Of a stretch of DNA of 64,000 bases, positions 26,874 through 36,137 are shown piece after piece. Location: assembly GCF_001721295.1 (NCBI RefSeq), contig NZ_MDDS01000006.1:62001-126000 (forward strand). The letters run 5' to 3'. Under the pieces are notes generated by a model. That model searched no databases and was not told the origin of the DNA. It was given only the letters and a program-made list of their open reading frames with translations. Each line of letters starts with the position of its first letter. Position 1 is the stretch's first letter. Both the position numbers and the translations under genes were made by a program. This stretch comes from Sphingomonas turrisvirgatae. GTDB lineage: Bacteria; Pseudomonadota; Alphaproteobacteria; Sphingomonadales; Sphingomonadaceae.

Positions 26874-26885
26874 AAAGGGACCAAG

Positions 26886-27254
26886 ATGACCGAACGCATC
26901 AGCGACGCCGAACATGCCGTGATGGAGGTGCTGTGGGACGATGCGCCGCTCACCGCCAATGATGTCGCCGAACGCGTGGCCCCGGCGCGCGGCTGGAGCG
27001 CCAATACAGTCAAGACGCTGCTGGGCCGCTTGCTGGCCAAGAACATCATCGCCGCCGACGAAGACGGGCGCCGCTACCTCTATCGTCCGATGGTCGAACG
27101 CGGCGACTATGTCGAAGGCGAATCGCGCCGGTTGATCGACCGCCTGTTCGGCGGCAAGCTCACCCCGCTGGTCGCGCATCTTGCCGAGCGCGACGCGCTG
27201 ACTGACGACGACATCGCCGAAATCGAAGCCCTGCTGAAGGAGATCAAGTCATGA
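26886..27254 (+). CDS. BlaI/MecI/CopY family transcriptional repressor
   Basis: 122 residues. The winged HTH runs from ISDAEHAVMEVLWDDAPLTAND to WSANTVKTLLGRLLAKNIIA, the recognition-helix pattern of BlaI. The wing is DEDGRRYLYRPMVERGDYV, and a helical dimerisation tail LIDRLFGGKLTPLVAHLAER follows. These repressors release DNA when cut by, or in response to, the partner M56 membrane protease. That partner overlaps by four bases at 27251. A two-copy operator lies just upstream. Target genes beyond this operon are unknown. Confidence 0.93.
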   Translation: MTERISDAEHAVMEVLWDDAPLTANDVAERVAPARGWSANTVKTLLGRLLAKNIIAADEDGRRYLYRPMVERGDYVEGESRRLIDRLFGGKLTPLVAHLAERDALTDDDIAEIEALLKEIKS

Positions 27255-28858
27255 TCGCCCCCGCTCTTACTGGCTTTATTGTCGAGACTTTCGTCGCAAC
27301 CACCGTGCTGATGCTGCTGATCCTGGCGGTGCGAAAGCCGGTCAGCCGCCATTTCGGCCCCAACATTGCCTATGCCCTGTGGCTGCTGCCGGTGTTGCGC
27401 ATGGCGCTACCGCCCCTCCCCGCCAGCTGGCGCGCCACCGCGGAAGCACCCGTCGCGACCGCAAGCGAGGTGATCACCTATTACATCGTCGATCCGATTT
27501 CGGTGCCGCAGGCCGCAGCCAGCGCACCGGCCGCTATGGACGCAGCCCCGATCGACTGGCTGCCGATCATGGCCGGACTGTGGGCGGTCGGCGCTATCGG
27601 CTTCCTCGCCTATCACCTGATCGCGCATCGCCGCTTTTGCGCCAATCTGATGCGTCGCGCCCGGATCGAGCGCACGGTGGCGGAAGGTCGTGTGCACGTC
27701 ATCGAAACCGACGCTGCGACCGGGCCGCTCGCCTTTGGCATCTGGCGCAAATATGTCGCCTTTCCGCGCGACTTTTCGGAACGCTACGATCCGCTCGAGC
27801 GCAACCTCGCGCTCGCTCACGAACTCGGCCACCACCTTCGTGGTGACCTGATCGCCAACTGGATCGCGCTGATCGTGCTCGCGCTCCATTGGTTCAACCC
27901 GGTCGCATGGCGGGCGTTCCGCGCTTTCCGTGCCGACCAGGAGATGGCCTGCGATGCCCTGGTGCTTTCAGGCCGCGCCCCCGCGCTGCGCCATGCTTAC
28001 GGCCGCGCGATCGTCAAGTCCGCGCATGGGGGCGCGGTCTCGGCAGCATGTCACCTGCATACCATCAATGAACTCAAAGGGAGGTTGAGAATGCTTTCGA
28101 AGCACGACCGAAAGTCGCGCACCCGGATCACCGCGGGCGTGGCGGGCGCGATGACGCTGACGCTGGCCGGCCTTGCGCTGACCGCGTCAGGCACTCAGGC
28201 CGCTGCCAATCTGCGCGCCGATGTGGGCGAGGCGATGGGCGTCGATCTTCAGGATACGCCCGCGGTGCCGGCCGCGCCAGCCGCGCCGGCCGTGCTGGAT
28301 GCCCCGGACGCGGCCAGGGCGCCTACCGTCGGCAAGGACGAGAAGAAGACCGTGAAGGTCATCCGCATCGTCACCAAGGACAAGGATGGCAAAGTTACGG
28401 TCACGCAGGAAGGCGACGGCCCCGCCCCGCGCGTCTTCACCCATCGCCTGGTGATGAAGGACGGCAAGGTTATCATCCCGCCCGCACCGCCGGCAGCCCC
28501 GGGCATGCCGAACGTCCCGACCGTGCTCTCCGCCATGTGCGGCGGCGGCAAGGACGATGAGGTCAAGATCGAACGGCGCGACGGCGACAAGCGCAAGATC
28601 ATCATCTGCACCGACCGGATCGAAATGCGCGCCGCCGATGCCGAGACCCGTGCGAAGTTCGCCGAGCGGATGGCAGACAAGCATCGCGTGATGGCGATCG
28701 CCAGTGCCGACATGGGCAAGCGCCAGGCAATGCTGAGCCTTAAAATGGCGCGTCGCTCGATCGAATCGCAGCAGGACCTGACTCACGACCAAAAGACCAA
28801 TGCGCTGCAGGGCATCGACGAAGCCATTCGCGAACTCGAGAGCAGCAACGAGGATTGA
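27251..28858 (+). CDS. M56 family metallopeptidase (BlaR1/MecR1-like sensor, no penicillin-binding domain)
   Basis: 535 residues. Hydrophobic helices at about residues 5-22, 30-47 and 98-120 are followed by the zinc motif HELGHH (H190, E191, H194) and the distal FRADQEMACDALVL. A further membrane segment lies near residue 300 (AGVAGAMTLTLAGLALTASG). The exported C-terminus starts Ala/Pro-rich and ends as charged helices, with two cysteines (MCGG and IICTDR). It lacks the beta-lactam-binding domain of BlaR1, so the signal is probably not a beta-lactam or is sensed differently. It should signal to the adjacent BlaI-like repressor. No beta-lactamase gene is nearby. Confidence 0.9.
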   Translation: MIAPALTGFIVETFVATTVLMLLILAVRKPVSRHFGPNIAYALWLLPVLRMALPPLPASWRATAEAPVATASEVITYYIVDPISVPQAAASAPAAMDAAPIDWLPIMAGLWAVGAIGFLAYHLIAHRRFCANLMRRARIERTVAEGRVHVIETDAATGPLAFGIWRKYVAFPRDFSERYDPLERNLALAHELGHHLRGDLIANWIALIVLALHWFNPVAWRAFRAFRADQEMACDALVLSGRAPALRHAYGRAIVKSAHGGAVSAACHLHTINELKGRLRMLSKHDRKSRTRITAGVAGAMTLTLAGLALTASGTQAAANLRADVGEAMGVDLQDTPAVPAAPAAPAVLDAPDAARAPTVGKDEKKTVKVIRIVTKDKDGKVTVTQEGDGPAPRVFTHRLVMKDGKVIIPPAPPAAPGMPNVPTVLSAMCGGGKDDEVKIERRDGDKRKIIICTDRIEMRAADAETRAKFAERMADKHRVMAIASADMGKRQAMLSLKMARRSIESQQDLTHDQKTNALQGIDEAIRELESSNED

Positions 28859-28926
28859 TCCACCATCCCTGAGGGAGGGAGAGGACGCCGTCGGCAGCAT
28901 GCCCATCGCTGTCGATGACGCCCCGA

Positions 28927-28964
28927 CGGGCCGGTCGCTTACCCCTAGGCGGCCGGCCCGTTTT
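28927..28964 (+). terminator. Rho-independent terminator of the BlaI/M56 operon
   Basis: CGGGCCGG (28927-28934) pairs with CCGGCCCG (28953-28960), followed by TTTT. It closes the two-gene operon before the MBL hydrolase gene. Confidence 0.8.
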
Positions 28965-29008
28965 GCTGTGCCCTTGCCATGCGCAGCTGCCACCGCCATC
29001 TCGCAGGC

Positions 29009-29863
29009 ATGACCGATGCACCCACCGGCCAGGCAATTCAGCTGGAACCTCTGGTCGCCCGCGTGCTGGCCGCCAATCCCTCGCCGTTCACCTATACGGG
29101 CACCCAGACCTATCTGGTGGGCACGAGCGACCTGGCCATCATCGATCCCGGCCCCGACTTGCCCGAACATCTCGAAGCGCTGGTTGCCGCCATCGCCGGA
29201 CGGCCGGTCGTCGCGATCGCCTGCACGCACACCCATCGCGACCACAGCCCGGCCAGCCGGCCGCTTGCCGCGCTGACTGGCGCGCCGATCGTTGGATGCG
29301 CCCAGCTCGTGCTCGATGACGACGGCCCGCGCGCCGATGCGGCGTTCGATCGGGACTATGCCCCCGACGACGTGCTGGCCGATGGCGACTGCATCGGCGG
29401 CACCGGCTGGACGCTGCGAGCGGTTGCGACGCCGGGGCATACATCCAATCACCTGTGCTTCGCGCTGGAGGAAAGCGGCGCGATGTTCACTGGCGATCAT
29501 ATCATGGGCTGGTCGACCAGCGTGGTTGCGCCGCCTGACGGCGATATGGGGGCCTATATGGCTAGCCTGGACAAACTGCTCGGCCGCGAGGATCGCATCT
29601 ACTACCCCGCGCATGGCAAGCCGGTGGAGAAGCCGCAACGACTGGTGCGTGGCATGATGGGCCACCGCAAACAGCGCGAGGGCCAGATCCTGCGGCTGCT
29701 GGGCACAGGCGTCGGCGCGATACCCGCGATGGTCGAGCGAATGTATGTCGGCCTTGATCCACGACTGACCGGCGCGGCAGGCCGATCCGTTCTGGCGCAT
29801 CTGCTCGACCTGCAAAATCGTGGCATCGTGCAGCAGGAGGGCGAGGCGTGGAAGGCAGCATGA
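29009..29863 (+). CDS. MBL fold metallo-hydrolase (LACTB2-like)
   Basis: 284 residues from ATG 29009 (MTDAPTGQ). The zinc motif is THTHRDH (H74, H76, D78, H79), then VATPGHTSNHLCF and MFTGDHIMGWSTSVV, completing the binuclear site. A C-terminal winged-helix-like segment (LLDLQNRGIVQQEGEAWKAA) is typical of LACTB2-type hydrolases, which include RNases and acyl-thioester hydrolases. It is not a class B beta-lactamase in overall pattern. The stop overlaps the ATG of the DUF4230 gene (ATGA at 29860). Substrate unknown. Confidence 0.9.
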   Translation: MTDAPTGQAIQLEPLVARVLAANPSPFTYTGTQTYLVGTSDLAIIDPGPDLPEHLEALVAAIAGRPVVAIACTHTHRDHSPASRPLAALTGAPIVGCAQLVLDDDGPRADAAFDRDYAPDDVLADGDCIGGTGWTLRAVATPGHTSNHLCFALEESGAMFTGDHIMGWSTSVVAPPDGDMGAYMASLDKLLGREDRIYYPAHGKPVEKPQRLVRGMMGHRKQREGQILRLLGTGVGAIPAMVERMYVGLDPRLTGAAGRSVLAHLLDLQNRGIVQQEGEAWKAA

Positions 29864-30579
29864 AGCCGCGCGCGCTGCTCGCCCTGCTCGTCGCCGCCAC
29901 GCTGGTGATCGCCGGCCTGATCGGATGGATCGTCTGGGACCGCTTTTCCGAAACGCGGCTGGCGACGCTGCCCGACGACGGCGGATCGCCGGTGACGCAG
30001 ATCGTCACTGCCAGGCTCAACGGCGCGAGCGCGCTCAAGGTCGCCGAGCTGACGGGCATCGTCCAGGCGACTGCTGAGGACACGCGCGGGCTCGGCATGC
30101 TCAAGAGCGGCCAGACGGTGAAAATGCCTTATTCGGTCGACTATTTCGTCGATCTTTCCCGGCTGACCGACGCGGACCTGCAATGGAATGCGCAGCGGCG
30201 GACGCTGATCGTCGATGCCCCCGATGTCCGCCCCGCCCCCGCCAATACCGACGAAGGGCGCCGCACGCTGGTCGAGACCAGCGGCCTGTTCGTGACCCGG
30301 CAAGCGGGCGAGGCGCTGAGCCAACGCACGTCGGCGCGCGCTGCGGCCGTCGCGGAGCGGGAGGCGAACAGCCCCGAGCGTATGGCGCAGGCACGCGAGC
30401 TCGCCCGCGGCGCGGTCGCCCGCCTGCTGGGCCGGCCGCTGACCGCCGCCGGACTTGGCGAAGTTCGCGTCGTCGTCACCTTCCCGTCAGAACGCGACGG
30501 CCAGAATCGCGAGCAATGGGACGTCTCGCGTTCCCCGGGCCAAGTCGTGAAGGACATCGAGGCGCGCGAGAAGAACTAG
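29860..30579 (+). CDS. DUF4230 domain-containing membrane-anchored protein
   Basis: 239 residues from ATG 29860, which overlaps the MBL stop codon; a GTG four codons earlier is possible. One N-terminal anchor (LLALLVAATLVIAGLIGWIV) is followed by a periplasmic domain with MPYSVDYFVDLSRLTDADLQ and NAQRRTLIVDAPDV, the strand pattern of DUF4230. A long helix with many Ala/Arg/Glu (REANSPERMAQARELARGAV) and a final strand VRVVVTFPSE follow. Function is unknown. Coupling with the MBL hydrolase suggests shared expression rather than a proven interaction. Confidence 0.8.
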   Translation: MKPRALLALLVAATLVIAGLIGWIVWDRFSETRLATLPDDGGSPVTQIVTARLNGASALKVAELTGIVQATAEDTRGLGMLKSGQTVKMPYSVDYFVDLSRLTDADLQWNAQRRTLIVDAPDVRPAPANTDEGRRTLVETSGLFVTRQAGEALSQRTSARAAAVAEREANSPERMAQARELARGAVARLLGRPLTAAGLGEVRVVVTFPSERDGQNREQWDVSRSPGQVVKDIEAREKN

Positions 30580-30636
30580 TTCGTTTCGCGCCGAAATGTG
30601 GTAAAGCGAGTCGCTGGAACAGCGGGGGCTGATCAC

Positions 30637-31407
30637 ATGGCGACACTTGCATCGAGGCGGGCTGGACTTGCGCCCGACACCGGCTTCTTCATGGCGATGG
30701 CGATCGTCATGGCAGCGATCAACGTGCTGGCCTTTTCCGTCTTCGCATTGATGGGCATTTCGAGCTTCGGCGCGCCGCTCTACGTTCACGTGCACGCCAT
30801 CACTTTCTTCGGCTGGGTGGCCATTTACGTGACGCAGACTGCGCTTGCGGCGACCGGTTCGCTGGCGCTGCATCGCAAGCTGGGTTGGTTCGCCACCGGC
30901 TACACGCTCTGGATGGTCGTGATGGGGACGCTGACCACGGTCTATACTTCGCAGCGCGGCCTCACCCCGCCAATCTTCACTCCGGTTTACTTCCTCGTCA
31001 TGAACCCGCTTGGCGTCTTGTGCTTTGCGACCATGATCTTCGCTGCGGTCGCGGTGCGCGCGAACACCGGCTGGCACCGCCGGCTGATCTATTGCGCGAT
31101 GGCGTCGATCATGGGTCCCGCCTTCGGGCGTTTGCTCCCGCCCCAGCTGACCATGTCGCCCAACGGCATCGTCATCCTGGTCGCGGCGCTCTGCTCGTTC
31201 ATCGTTATCGGCATGGTGCGTGACCTGGTCGCGCATCGCCGGGTTCATCCGGCTTGGGTGGTCGGGCTGGCGGTCGTGAGCCTGCAATGGTTCGCCTTCG
31301 ACCTGATCGCGAAAAGCCCGCTTGGCGTTTCGATCTATGATTCGGTGGTGGCCGGCACGCCCGGCGCGGCCAAGCCCGCTTTGGAAAAGGCGAGCTTCCC
31401 CGGTTGA
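30637..31407 (+). CDS. Seven-helix membrane protein of unknown function
   Basis: 256 residues from ATG 30637. About seven hydrophobic helices can be drawn, beginning FFMAMAIVMAAINVLAFSVF. Conserved-looking histidines lie at the membrane edges (YVHVHAITFFGW and LHRKLGW), which would suit haem or metal binding as in DUF2306-like and related families, but no firm family is recognised. It is preceded by a 57-bp gap and followed by nadA 50 bp downstream. No clear promoter stands out. Function unknown. Confidence 0.75.
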   Translation: MATLASRRAGLAPDTGFFMAMAIVMAAINVLAFSVFALMGISSFGAPLYVHVHAITFFGWVAIYVTQTALAATGSLALHRKLGWFATGYTLWMVVMGTLTTVYTSQRGLTPPIFTPVYFLVMNPLGVLCFATMIFAAVAVRANTGWHRRLIYCAMASIMGPAFGRLLPPQLTMSPNGIVILVAALCSFIVIGMVRDLVAHRRVHPAWVVGLAVVSLQWFAFDLIAKSPLGVSIYDSVVAGTPGAAKPALEKASFPG

Positions 31408-31457
31408 TCCCGTCGCTCACCGGGGCCAAATGGGACCAAAGAGCGAGGGTCCCTTAA

Positions 31458-32456
31458 ATGAACGCACCTGCCAGCCTTACCGGCGTCGACGTCCGCGCCG
31501 AGATCGACCGTCTGCGCAAGGAGCGCAACGCGGTCATCCTGGCGCATTACTATCAAAAGCCCGAAATTCAGGATCTTGCGGACTTTGTCGGCGACAGCCT
31601 CGAGCTCTCGCGCAAGGCGGCGGAAACCGATGCCGAAGTCATCGCATTCTGCGGCGTGCGCTTCATGGCCGAAACGGCGAAGATCCTCTCGCCCGACAAG
31701 GTCGTCGTGCTGCCCGACATGAATGCCGGATGCAGCCTTGAGGACAGCTGCCCGCCACAGCAGTTCGCCGCCTTCCGCGCGCAGCATCCCGATCACATCG
31801 CGCTGACCTACATCAACTGCTCGGTCGAGGTGAAGGCGCTCAGCGACATCATCGTCACCAGCTCGTCGGCCGAAAAGATCCTGAGCCAGATCCCGAAGGA
31901 CCAGAAGATCATCTTCGGCCCGGACAAGCATCTTGGCGGCTATATCAACCGCAAGATGGGCCGCGACATGCTGCTGTGGCCGGGCGTGTGCATCGTGCAC
32001 GAGGCATTCAGCGAGACCGAACTGCTGAAGCTCAAGGCACAGCATCCGACCGCGCCAGTGGCGGCACATCCCGAATGCCCGCCGCACGTGCTGGATCATG
32101 CCGATTATGTCGGCTCGACCAGCGGCATCCTCGCCTTCGCCAAGGATTTCGACGGCGACACGATGATCGTCGCGACCGAGCCGCACATCATCCATCAGAT
32201 GGAAAAGGCGGTGCCGCACAAGAACTTCATCGGCGCGCCCGGTGCGGACGGGAACTGCAACTGCAACATCTGCCCGTACATGGCGATGAACACGCTGGAG
32301 AAGCTTTACGTCGCGCTGCGCGACCTTGAGCCGAGGATCGAGATCGAGGAGGAGATCCGGCTCAAGGCGAAGAAGTCGCTCGACCGTATGCTGGCGATGG
32401 CCAGCGGCACGGTGGGTCTGGGTGATCTCGGGCCGCTGCGGGTGACCGGAGACTAA
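31458..32456 (+). CDS. nadA: Quinolinate synthase A
   Basis: 332 residues. Motifs of NadA: ILAHYYQKPEIQDLADFVGDS, the first cluster cysteine in FCGVRFMAETAKIL (about C65), MNAGCSLEDSCPP, and the last in GNCNCNICPYMAMNTLEKLY. It condenses iminoaspartate with dihydroxyacetone phosphate to quinolinate using a 4Fe-4S cluster ligated by three cysteines. Product goes to NadC, encoded 8 kb upstream. No nadB gene is in the window, so iminoaspartate must come from an L-aspartate oxidase or dehydrogenase elsewhere. A bidirectional terminator separates it from ettA. Confidence 0.96.
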   Translation: MNAPASLTGVDVRAEIDRLRKERNAVILAHYYQKPEIQDLADFVGDSLELSRKAAETDAEVIAFCGVRFMAETAKILSPDKVVVLPDMNAGCSLEDSCPPQQFAAFRAQHPDHIALTYINCSVEVKALSDIIVTSSSAEKILSQIPKDQKIIFGPDKHLGGYINRKMGRDMLLWPGVCIVHEAFSETELLKLKAQHPTAPVAAHPECPPHVLDHADYVGSTSGILAFAKDFDGDTMIVATEPHIIHQMEKAVPHKNFIGAPGADGNCNCNICPYMAMNTLEKLYVALRDLEPRIEIEEEIRLKAKKSLDRMLAMASGTVGLGDLGPLRVTGD

Positions 32457-32463
32457 GCCAGAT

Positions 32464-32495
32464 AAAAAAGGGCGGGATCATCTCCCGCCCTTTTT
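32464..32495. terminator. Bidirectional rho-independent terminator between nadA and ettA
   Basis: GGGCGGGA (32470-32477) pairs with TCCCGCCC (32483-32490), flanked by six A on the left and five T on the right. It can stop transcription from both converging genes. Confidence 0.9.
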
Positions 32496-32499
32496 CGCA

Positions 32500-34179
32500 T
32501 CAGCGCGTCAGCTTTTTGTAAGCCAGCCGGGTCGGCCGGTCGGCCGCATCGCCCAGACGACGGCGCTTGTCTTCCTCATACGCCTCGAAGTTCCCCTCGA
32601 ACCACTCGACATGGCTGTCGCCCTCGAACGCCAGGATGTGCGTCGCGAGCCGGTCGAGGAAGAAGCGGTCGTGGCTGATGACCACGGCGCAGCCCGCAAA
32701 GTTCTCGATCGCCTCTTCCAGTGCACCCAGCGTCTCGACGTCGAGGTCGTTGGTCGGTTCGTCGAGCAGCAGCACGTTGCCGCCACGCTTCAGCATCTTG
32801 GCGATGTTGACGCGGTTGCGCTCACCGCCCGACAGCTTGCCGACATTCTTCTGCTGGTCCTGGCCCTTGAAGTTGAACGCGCCGACATAGGCGCGGGTCG
32901 ACTGATCGTGGCCGTTGACCTTCATGTAATCCAGGCCGTCGGAGATTTCCTCCCAGACGTTCTTGCTCGGATCGAGGTGGTCGCGGCTCTGGTCGACATA
33001 GCCCAGGCGCACGGTGGTCCCCATCTCGATCGTGCCGCTGTCCGGCGCCTCCTGCCCGGTGATCAGCTTGAACAGCGTCGACTTGCCCGCGCCGTTCGGC
33101 CCGATCACGCCGACGATGCCGCCCGCCGGCAACGTGAACGACAGGTTCTCGAACAGCAGCTTGTCGCCATAGGCCTTGGAGACATTCTCGACCTCGATCA
33201 CCTTGCCGCCTAGCCGCTCGGGCACCTGGATGACGATCTGCGCCTTGCCGGGCGCGCGGTTCTTCGAAGCCTCGACCAGCTGATCAAACTTGGCGATGCG
33301 CGCCTTTGACTTGGTCTGACGCGCCTTCGCCCCCTGTCGAATCCACTCCAGCTCGTTGCGGATCGCGGTCTGGCGGCCGGATTCCTCGCGGTCCTCCTGC
33401 TCCAGCCGCTTGGCCTTCTTTTCCAGATAGGTCGAATAATTGCCCTCGTACGGGAAATACTTCCCGCGATCGAGCTCGAGAATCCAATCCACCACATTGT
33501 CCAGGAAATAGCGGTCATGGGTGATCATCAGCACCGCGCCGGCATATTCCTTGAGGTGGTTTTCCAGCCACTTGACGCTTTCCGCGTCGAGATGGTTGGT
33601 CGGTTCGTCGAGCAGCAGGATCGAGGGTTTCTGGATCAGCAGCCGGGTCAGCGCCACGCGGCGCTTTTCACCGCCCGACAGATTTTCCACCGCCCAGTCG
33701 CCCGGCGGGCAGCGCAGCGCTTCCATCGCGATCTCGAGCTGGTTGTCCAGGCTCCAGCCATCGACTGCGTCGATCTTGGCCTGAAGGTCGCCCATCTCTT
33801 CCATCAGCGCATCGAAATCGGTGTCGTCCTTGGGGTCGCCCATCTCGGCCGAGATCGCATTGAACCGGTCGACCAGATCGGCTGTTTCGCGCGCGCCGTC
33901 CTTGACGTTCTCAAGCACCGACTTGGTGGGATCGAGCTGCGGCTCCTGCTCCAGATAGCCGACGGTGATGTTCTCGCCCGGCCAGGCTTCGCCGCTGAAA
34001 TCCTTGTCGATCCCGGCCATGATCTTGATCAGCGTCGACTTGCCGGCGCCGTTCGGGCCGACGATGCCGATCTTGGCGCCTTGGTAGAACTGCAGGTTGA
34101 TGTTGCTCAGCACCGGCTTGGACGCGCCGGGGAAGGTCTTGGTCATGTCCTTCATCACGAAGGCGTATTGGGCGGCCAC
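32500..34179 (-). CDS. ettA: Energy-dependent translational throttle protein EttA (ABC-F)
   Basis: 559 residues from GTG 34179 (start of AAQYAFVMKDMTKTFPG), close to the 555 of E. coli EttA. There are two ABC domains: Walker A GPNGAGKSTLIKI and GPNGAGKSTLFKL, signatures NLSGGEKRRVALTR and KLSGGERNRVNIAK, each followed by LLLDEPTNHLD or LLLDEPTNDLD. The linker between them holds the P-site tRNA interaction motif region (NELEWIRQGAKARQTKSKAR), typical of EttA. It binds the ribosomal E site and adjusts translation to ADP/ATP ratio. No membrane domain is present. Confidence 0.95.
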   Translation of the reverse strand: MAAQYAFVMKDMTKTFPGASKPVLSNINLQFYQGAKIGIVGPNGAGKSTLIKIMAGIDKDFSGEAWPGENITVGYLEQEPQLDPTKSVLENVKDGARETADLVDRFNAISAEMGDPKDDTDFDALMEEMGDLQAKIDAVDGWSLDNQLEIAMEALRCPPGDWAVENLSGGEKRRVALTRLLIQKPSILLLDEPTNHLDAESVKWLENHLKEYAGAVLMITHDRYFLDNVVDWILELDRGKYFPYEGNYSTYLEKKAKRLEQEDREESGRQTAIRNELEWIRQGAKARQTKSKARIAKFDQLVEASKNRAPGKAQIVIQVPERLGGKVIEVENVSKAYGDKLLFENLSFTLPAGGIVGVIGPNGAGKSTLFKLITGQEAPDSGTIEMGTTVRLGYVDQSRDHLDPSKNVWEEISDGLDYMKVNGHDQSTRAYVGAFNFKGQDQQKNVGKLSGGERNRVNIAKMLKRGGNVLLLDEPTNDLDVETLGALEEAIENFAGCAVVISHDRFFLDRLATHILAFEGDSHVEWFEGNFEAYEEDKRRRLGDAADRPTRLAYKKLTR

Positions 34180-34282
34180 GATGCGGTCTCCATCAGCGAA
34201 ATTGAGGTCGGGAAGTATGGCCGCGCATGTAGCGCTGGCGCTGCCGGTTGGCAAACGCGCGGCCACGCAATAGCGTGGTGAC

Positions 34283-35641
34283 ATGCGCAACTTCATGCTC
34301 GCGGCCATCGCCGCCACCGCCCTCCCGACCGCTGCCCTGGCGCAGATCGACCCCGACGCCCTGCGCGATGCCGCGTTGAAGGACGAGATCGCGTGGGACA
34401 TCACCGAAGGGATCACGACCGAGATCGGCCCGCGTCTCGCCGGGACCGAGGCCGAAGCTCGCGCCCGTGCCTGGGCGGTAAAGAAGCTCGCCGCGCTCGG
34501 CTTCAGCAACGTGCGAAACGAGCCGTTCCCGATGAAAACCTGGGTGCGTGGCGAGGAACGGCTTGAGGTCCTCGCGCCCTTTGCCCAACCGCTTACGCTG
34601 ACCGCGCTCGGCAACAGCGGCGCGACCGGCTCGCGGGGGCTTGAGGCGGAGGTCGTCTACTTCCCTGATCTGGCGGCACTGCAGGCTGCGCCCGACGGCA
34701 GCCTCAAGGGCAAGATCGCCTTCGTCAGCCATTCGATGACTCGCACACAGGACGGCTCGCAATATGGCGCGTTCGGTGCCGTGCGTCGTTCGGGACCTGC
34801 TACCGCCTCGCGCAAGGGGGCGGCGGCAATCCTGATCCGCTCGGTCGGCACCGACTATCACCGCAACCCGCATGCCGGCGGCACCAATTTCCCTGCCGGT
34901 GTGGCGCCGATCCCCGCCGCGGCACTCTCGCTGCCCGATGCCGAGCAGCTTGAACGCATCGTAAAGCGCGGTCAGCCGGTGAAGGTGAAACTGACGCTGA
35001 CCCCGCGGCAGATCGGCACGACTCAGTCGGGCAACGTTATAGCGGAGGTGCCGGGCAGCGATCCGGCGGCCGGCATCGTGCTGGTTGCCTGCCATCTCGA
35101 CAGCTGGGACCTTGGCACCGGCGCGTTCGACGATGCCGCGGGCTGCGGGATCGTCACCGCCGCGGCAAAGCGGATCATGGACGCCGGACAGCCGCGTCGC
35201 ACAATCCGCATCCTGTGGGCAGGCGCCGAGGAAGTCGGCGTGTTCGGCGGCACGGCTTATTTCGAGAAGCACAAGGTCGAACGCCATGCCGCCGCGGCCG
35301 AATCCGACTTCGGCGCGGACCGCATCTGGCGGGTCGATTTCAAGTTCCCGGCCGCTGCCAAGCCGGTCGCCGACCGTGTCGCCACCGCCCTCTCCCCGCT
35401 CGGCATCGCGCGCGGCAAGGATCCCGCGAGTGGCGGTGCCGACGTTTCCGCGCTGGTCGCCTCAGGCGTGCCGGGCATCGACCTTCAGCAGGACGGCACC
35501 CGCTATTTCGACCTTCACCACACGCCCGACGACACGCTGGACAAGGTCGATCCCGTCCAGTTGCGGCAGAATGTCGCGGCGTGGACCGCGATGCTCGCCG
35601 TCGTTGCAAATGCGCCGGAACCACTGGGTGCAGCGCAATAA
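34283..35641 (+). CDS. M28 family zinc peptidase, exported
   Basis: 452 residues with a signal peptide (MRNFMLAAIAATALPTAALA). The middle carries a PA-like insertion (residues about 130-240, including the RKGAAAILIRSVG strand). The catalytic domain has the zinc ligands in VACHLDSWDLGTGAFDDAAG, the catalytic glutamates in WAGAEEVGVFGG, an aspartate near ESDFGAD, and the last histidine in DLHHTPDDTLDKVD. It is an aminopeptidase/carboxypeptidase of the plasma glutamate carboxypeptidase type, acting in the periplasm. It is divergent from ettA. Substrate range unknown. Confidence 0.92.
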   Translation: MRNFMLAAIAATALPTAALAQIDPDALRDAALKDEIAWDITEGITTEIGPRLAGTEAEARARAWAVKKLAALGFSNVRNEPFPMKTWVRGEERLEVLAPFAQPLTLTALGNSGATGSRGLEAEVVYFPDLAALQAAPDGSLKGKIAFVSHSMTRTQDGSQYGAFGAVRRSGPATASRKGAAAILIRSVGTDYHRNPHAGGTNFPAGVAPIPAAALSLPDAEQLERIVKRGQPVKVKLTLTPRQIGTTQSGNVIAEVPGSDPAAGIVLVACHLDSWDLGTGAFDDAAGCGIVTAAAKRIMDAGQPRRTIRILWAGAEEVGVFGGTAYFEKHKVERHAAAAESDFGADRIWRVDFKFPAAAKPVADRVATALSPLGIARGKDPASGGADVSALVASGVPGIDLQQDGTRYFDLHHTPDDTLDKVDPVQLRQNVAAWTAMLAVVANAPEPLGAAQ

Positions 35642-35781
35642 ACGCTGCCACATTTCCGTCGCATTTCACCTTGCTGCTCGATGAATACCCATTGACGGGG
35701 GCGTAACGGGCGTTATTCCGACTAACTCGCACGGCAATTGCGCCGCGGCGAACCGATATAGTTTTGCTTGGGAGCAAACGA

Positions 35782-36018
35782 ATGAAGAAGATCCTCCTCG
35801 TCGCTGCCGCGACCGGCCTGATGTCGCTCGCCGCCTGCAACAACGCCGAGACCACGAACAACACCGCCGAGAACGTTGCCGAGGCTCTGGAAGAGAGCGC
35901 GGACAACCTCGAAGCGGCCGCTGACAACGCGACCAACGAAGTGGTCGAGGACGCGCTCGAGAACGCTGCGGACGCGACCGAAGAGCGCGCTGACGAGGTC
36001 GGCAACTCGGTCGAGTAA
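35782..36018 (+). CDS. Small Ala/Glu-rich lipoprotein
   Basis: 78 residues from ATG 35782, preceded by GGGAG. The signal MKKILLVAAATGLMSLAAC ends in a clear lipobox (LAAC). The mature part is one long acidic amphipathic helix of alternating A, E, D and N with repeats of the type NAAD and ESADNLEAAAD. Such proteins are abundant in sphingomonads but have no assigned function; they resemble entericidin or Lpp-like spacers only in composition. A TATAGT box lies 25 bp before the start and two hairpins follow the stop, so it is monocistronic. Confidence 0.82.
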   Translation: MKKILLVAAATGLMSLAACNNAETTNNTAENVAEALEESADNLEAAADNATNEVVEDALENAADATEERADEVGNSVE

Positions 36019-36030
36019 TCGACCGGCGCT

Positions 36031-36087
36031 CGGCCTGCCCGTCAGGCCGAAGTCATTGAAAGGGCGTCCTGCGGGGCGCCCTTTTTT
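36031..36087 (+). terminator. Hairpin plus rho-independent terminator of the small lipoprotein gene
   Basis: CGGCCTG/CAGGCCG (36031-36049) forms a first stem. AGGGCG/CGCCCT (36061-36082), followed by six T, forms the terminator proper. Confidence 0.8.
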
Positions 36088-36137
36088 GTGCCTCGCGCGG
36101 CCGGCTTCGCGCATGCGCCGTTACGCCGGTGCCGGCG

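Noticed and set aside
29009..29863. Metallo-beta-lactamase linked to the BlaI/M56 pair
   Set aside because: The protein has the LACTB2-like C-terminal extension and no signal peptide, and a terminator separates it from the BlaI operon.
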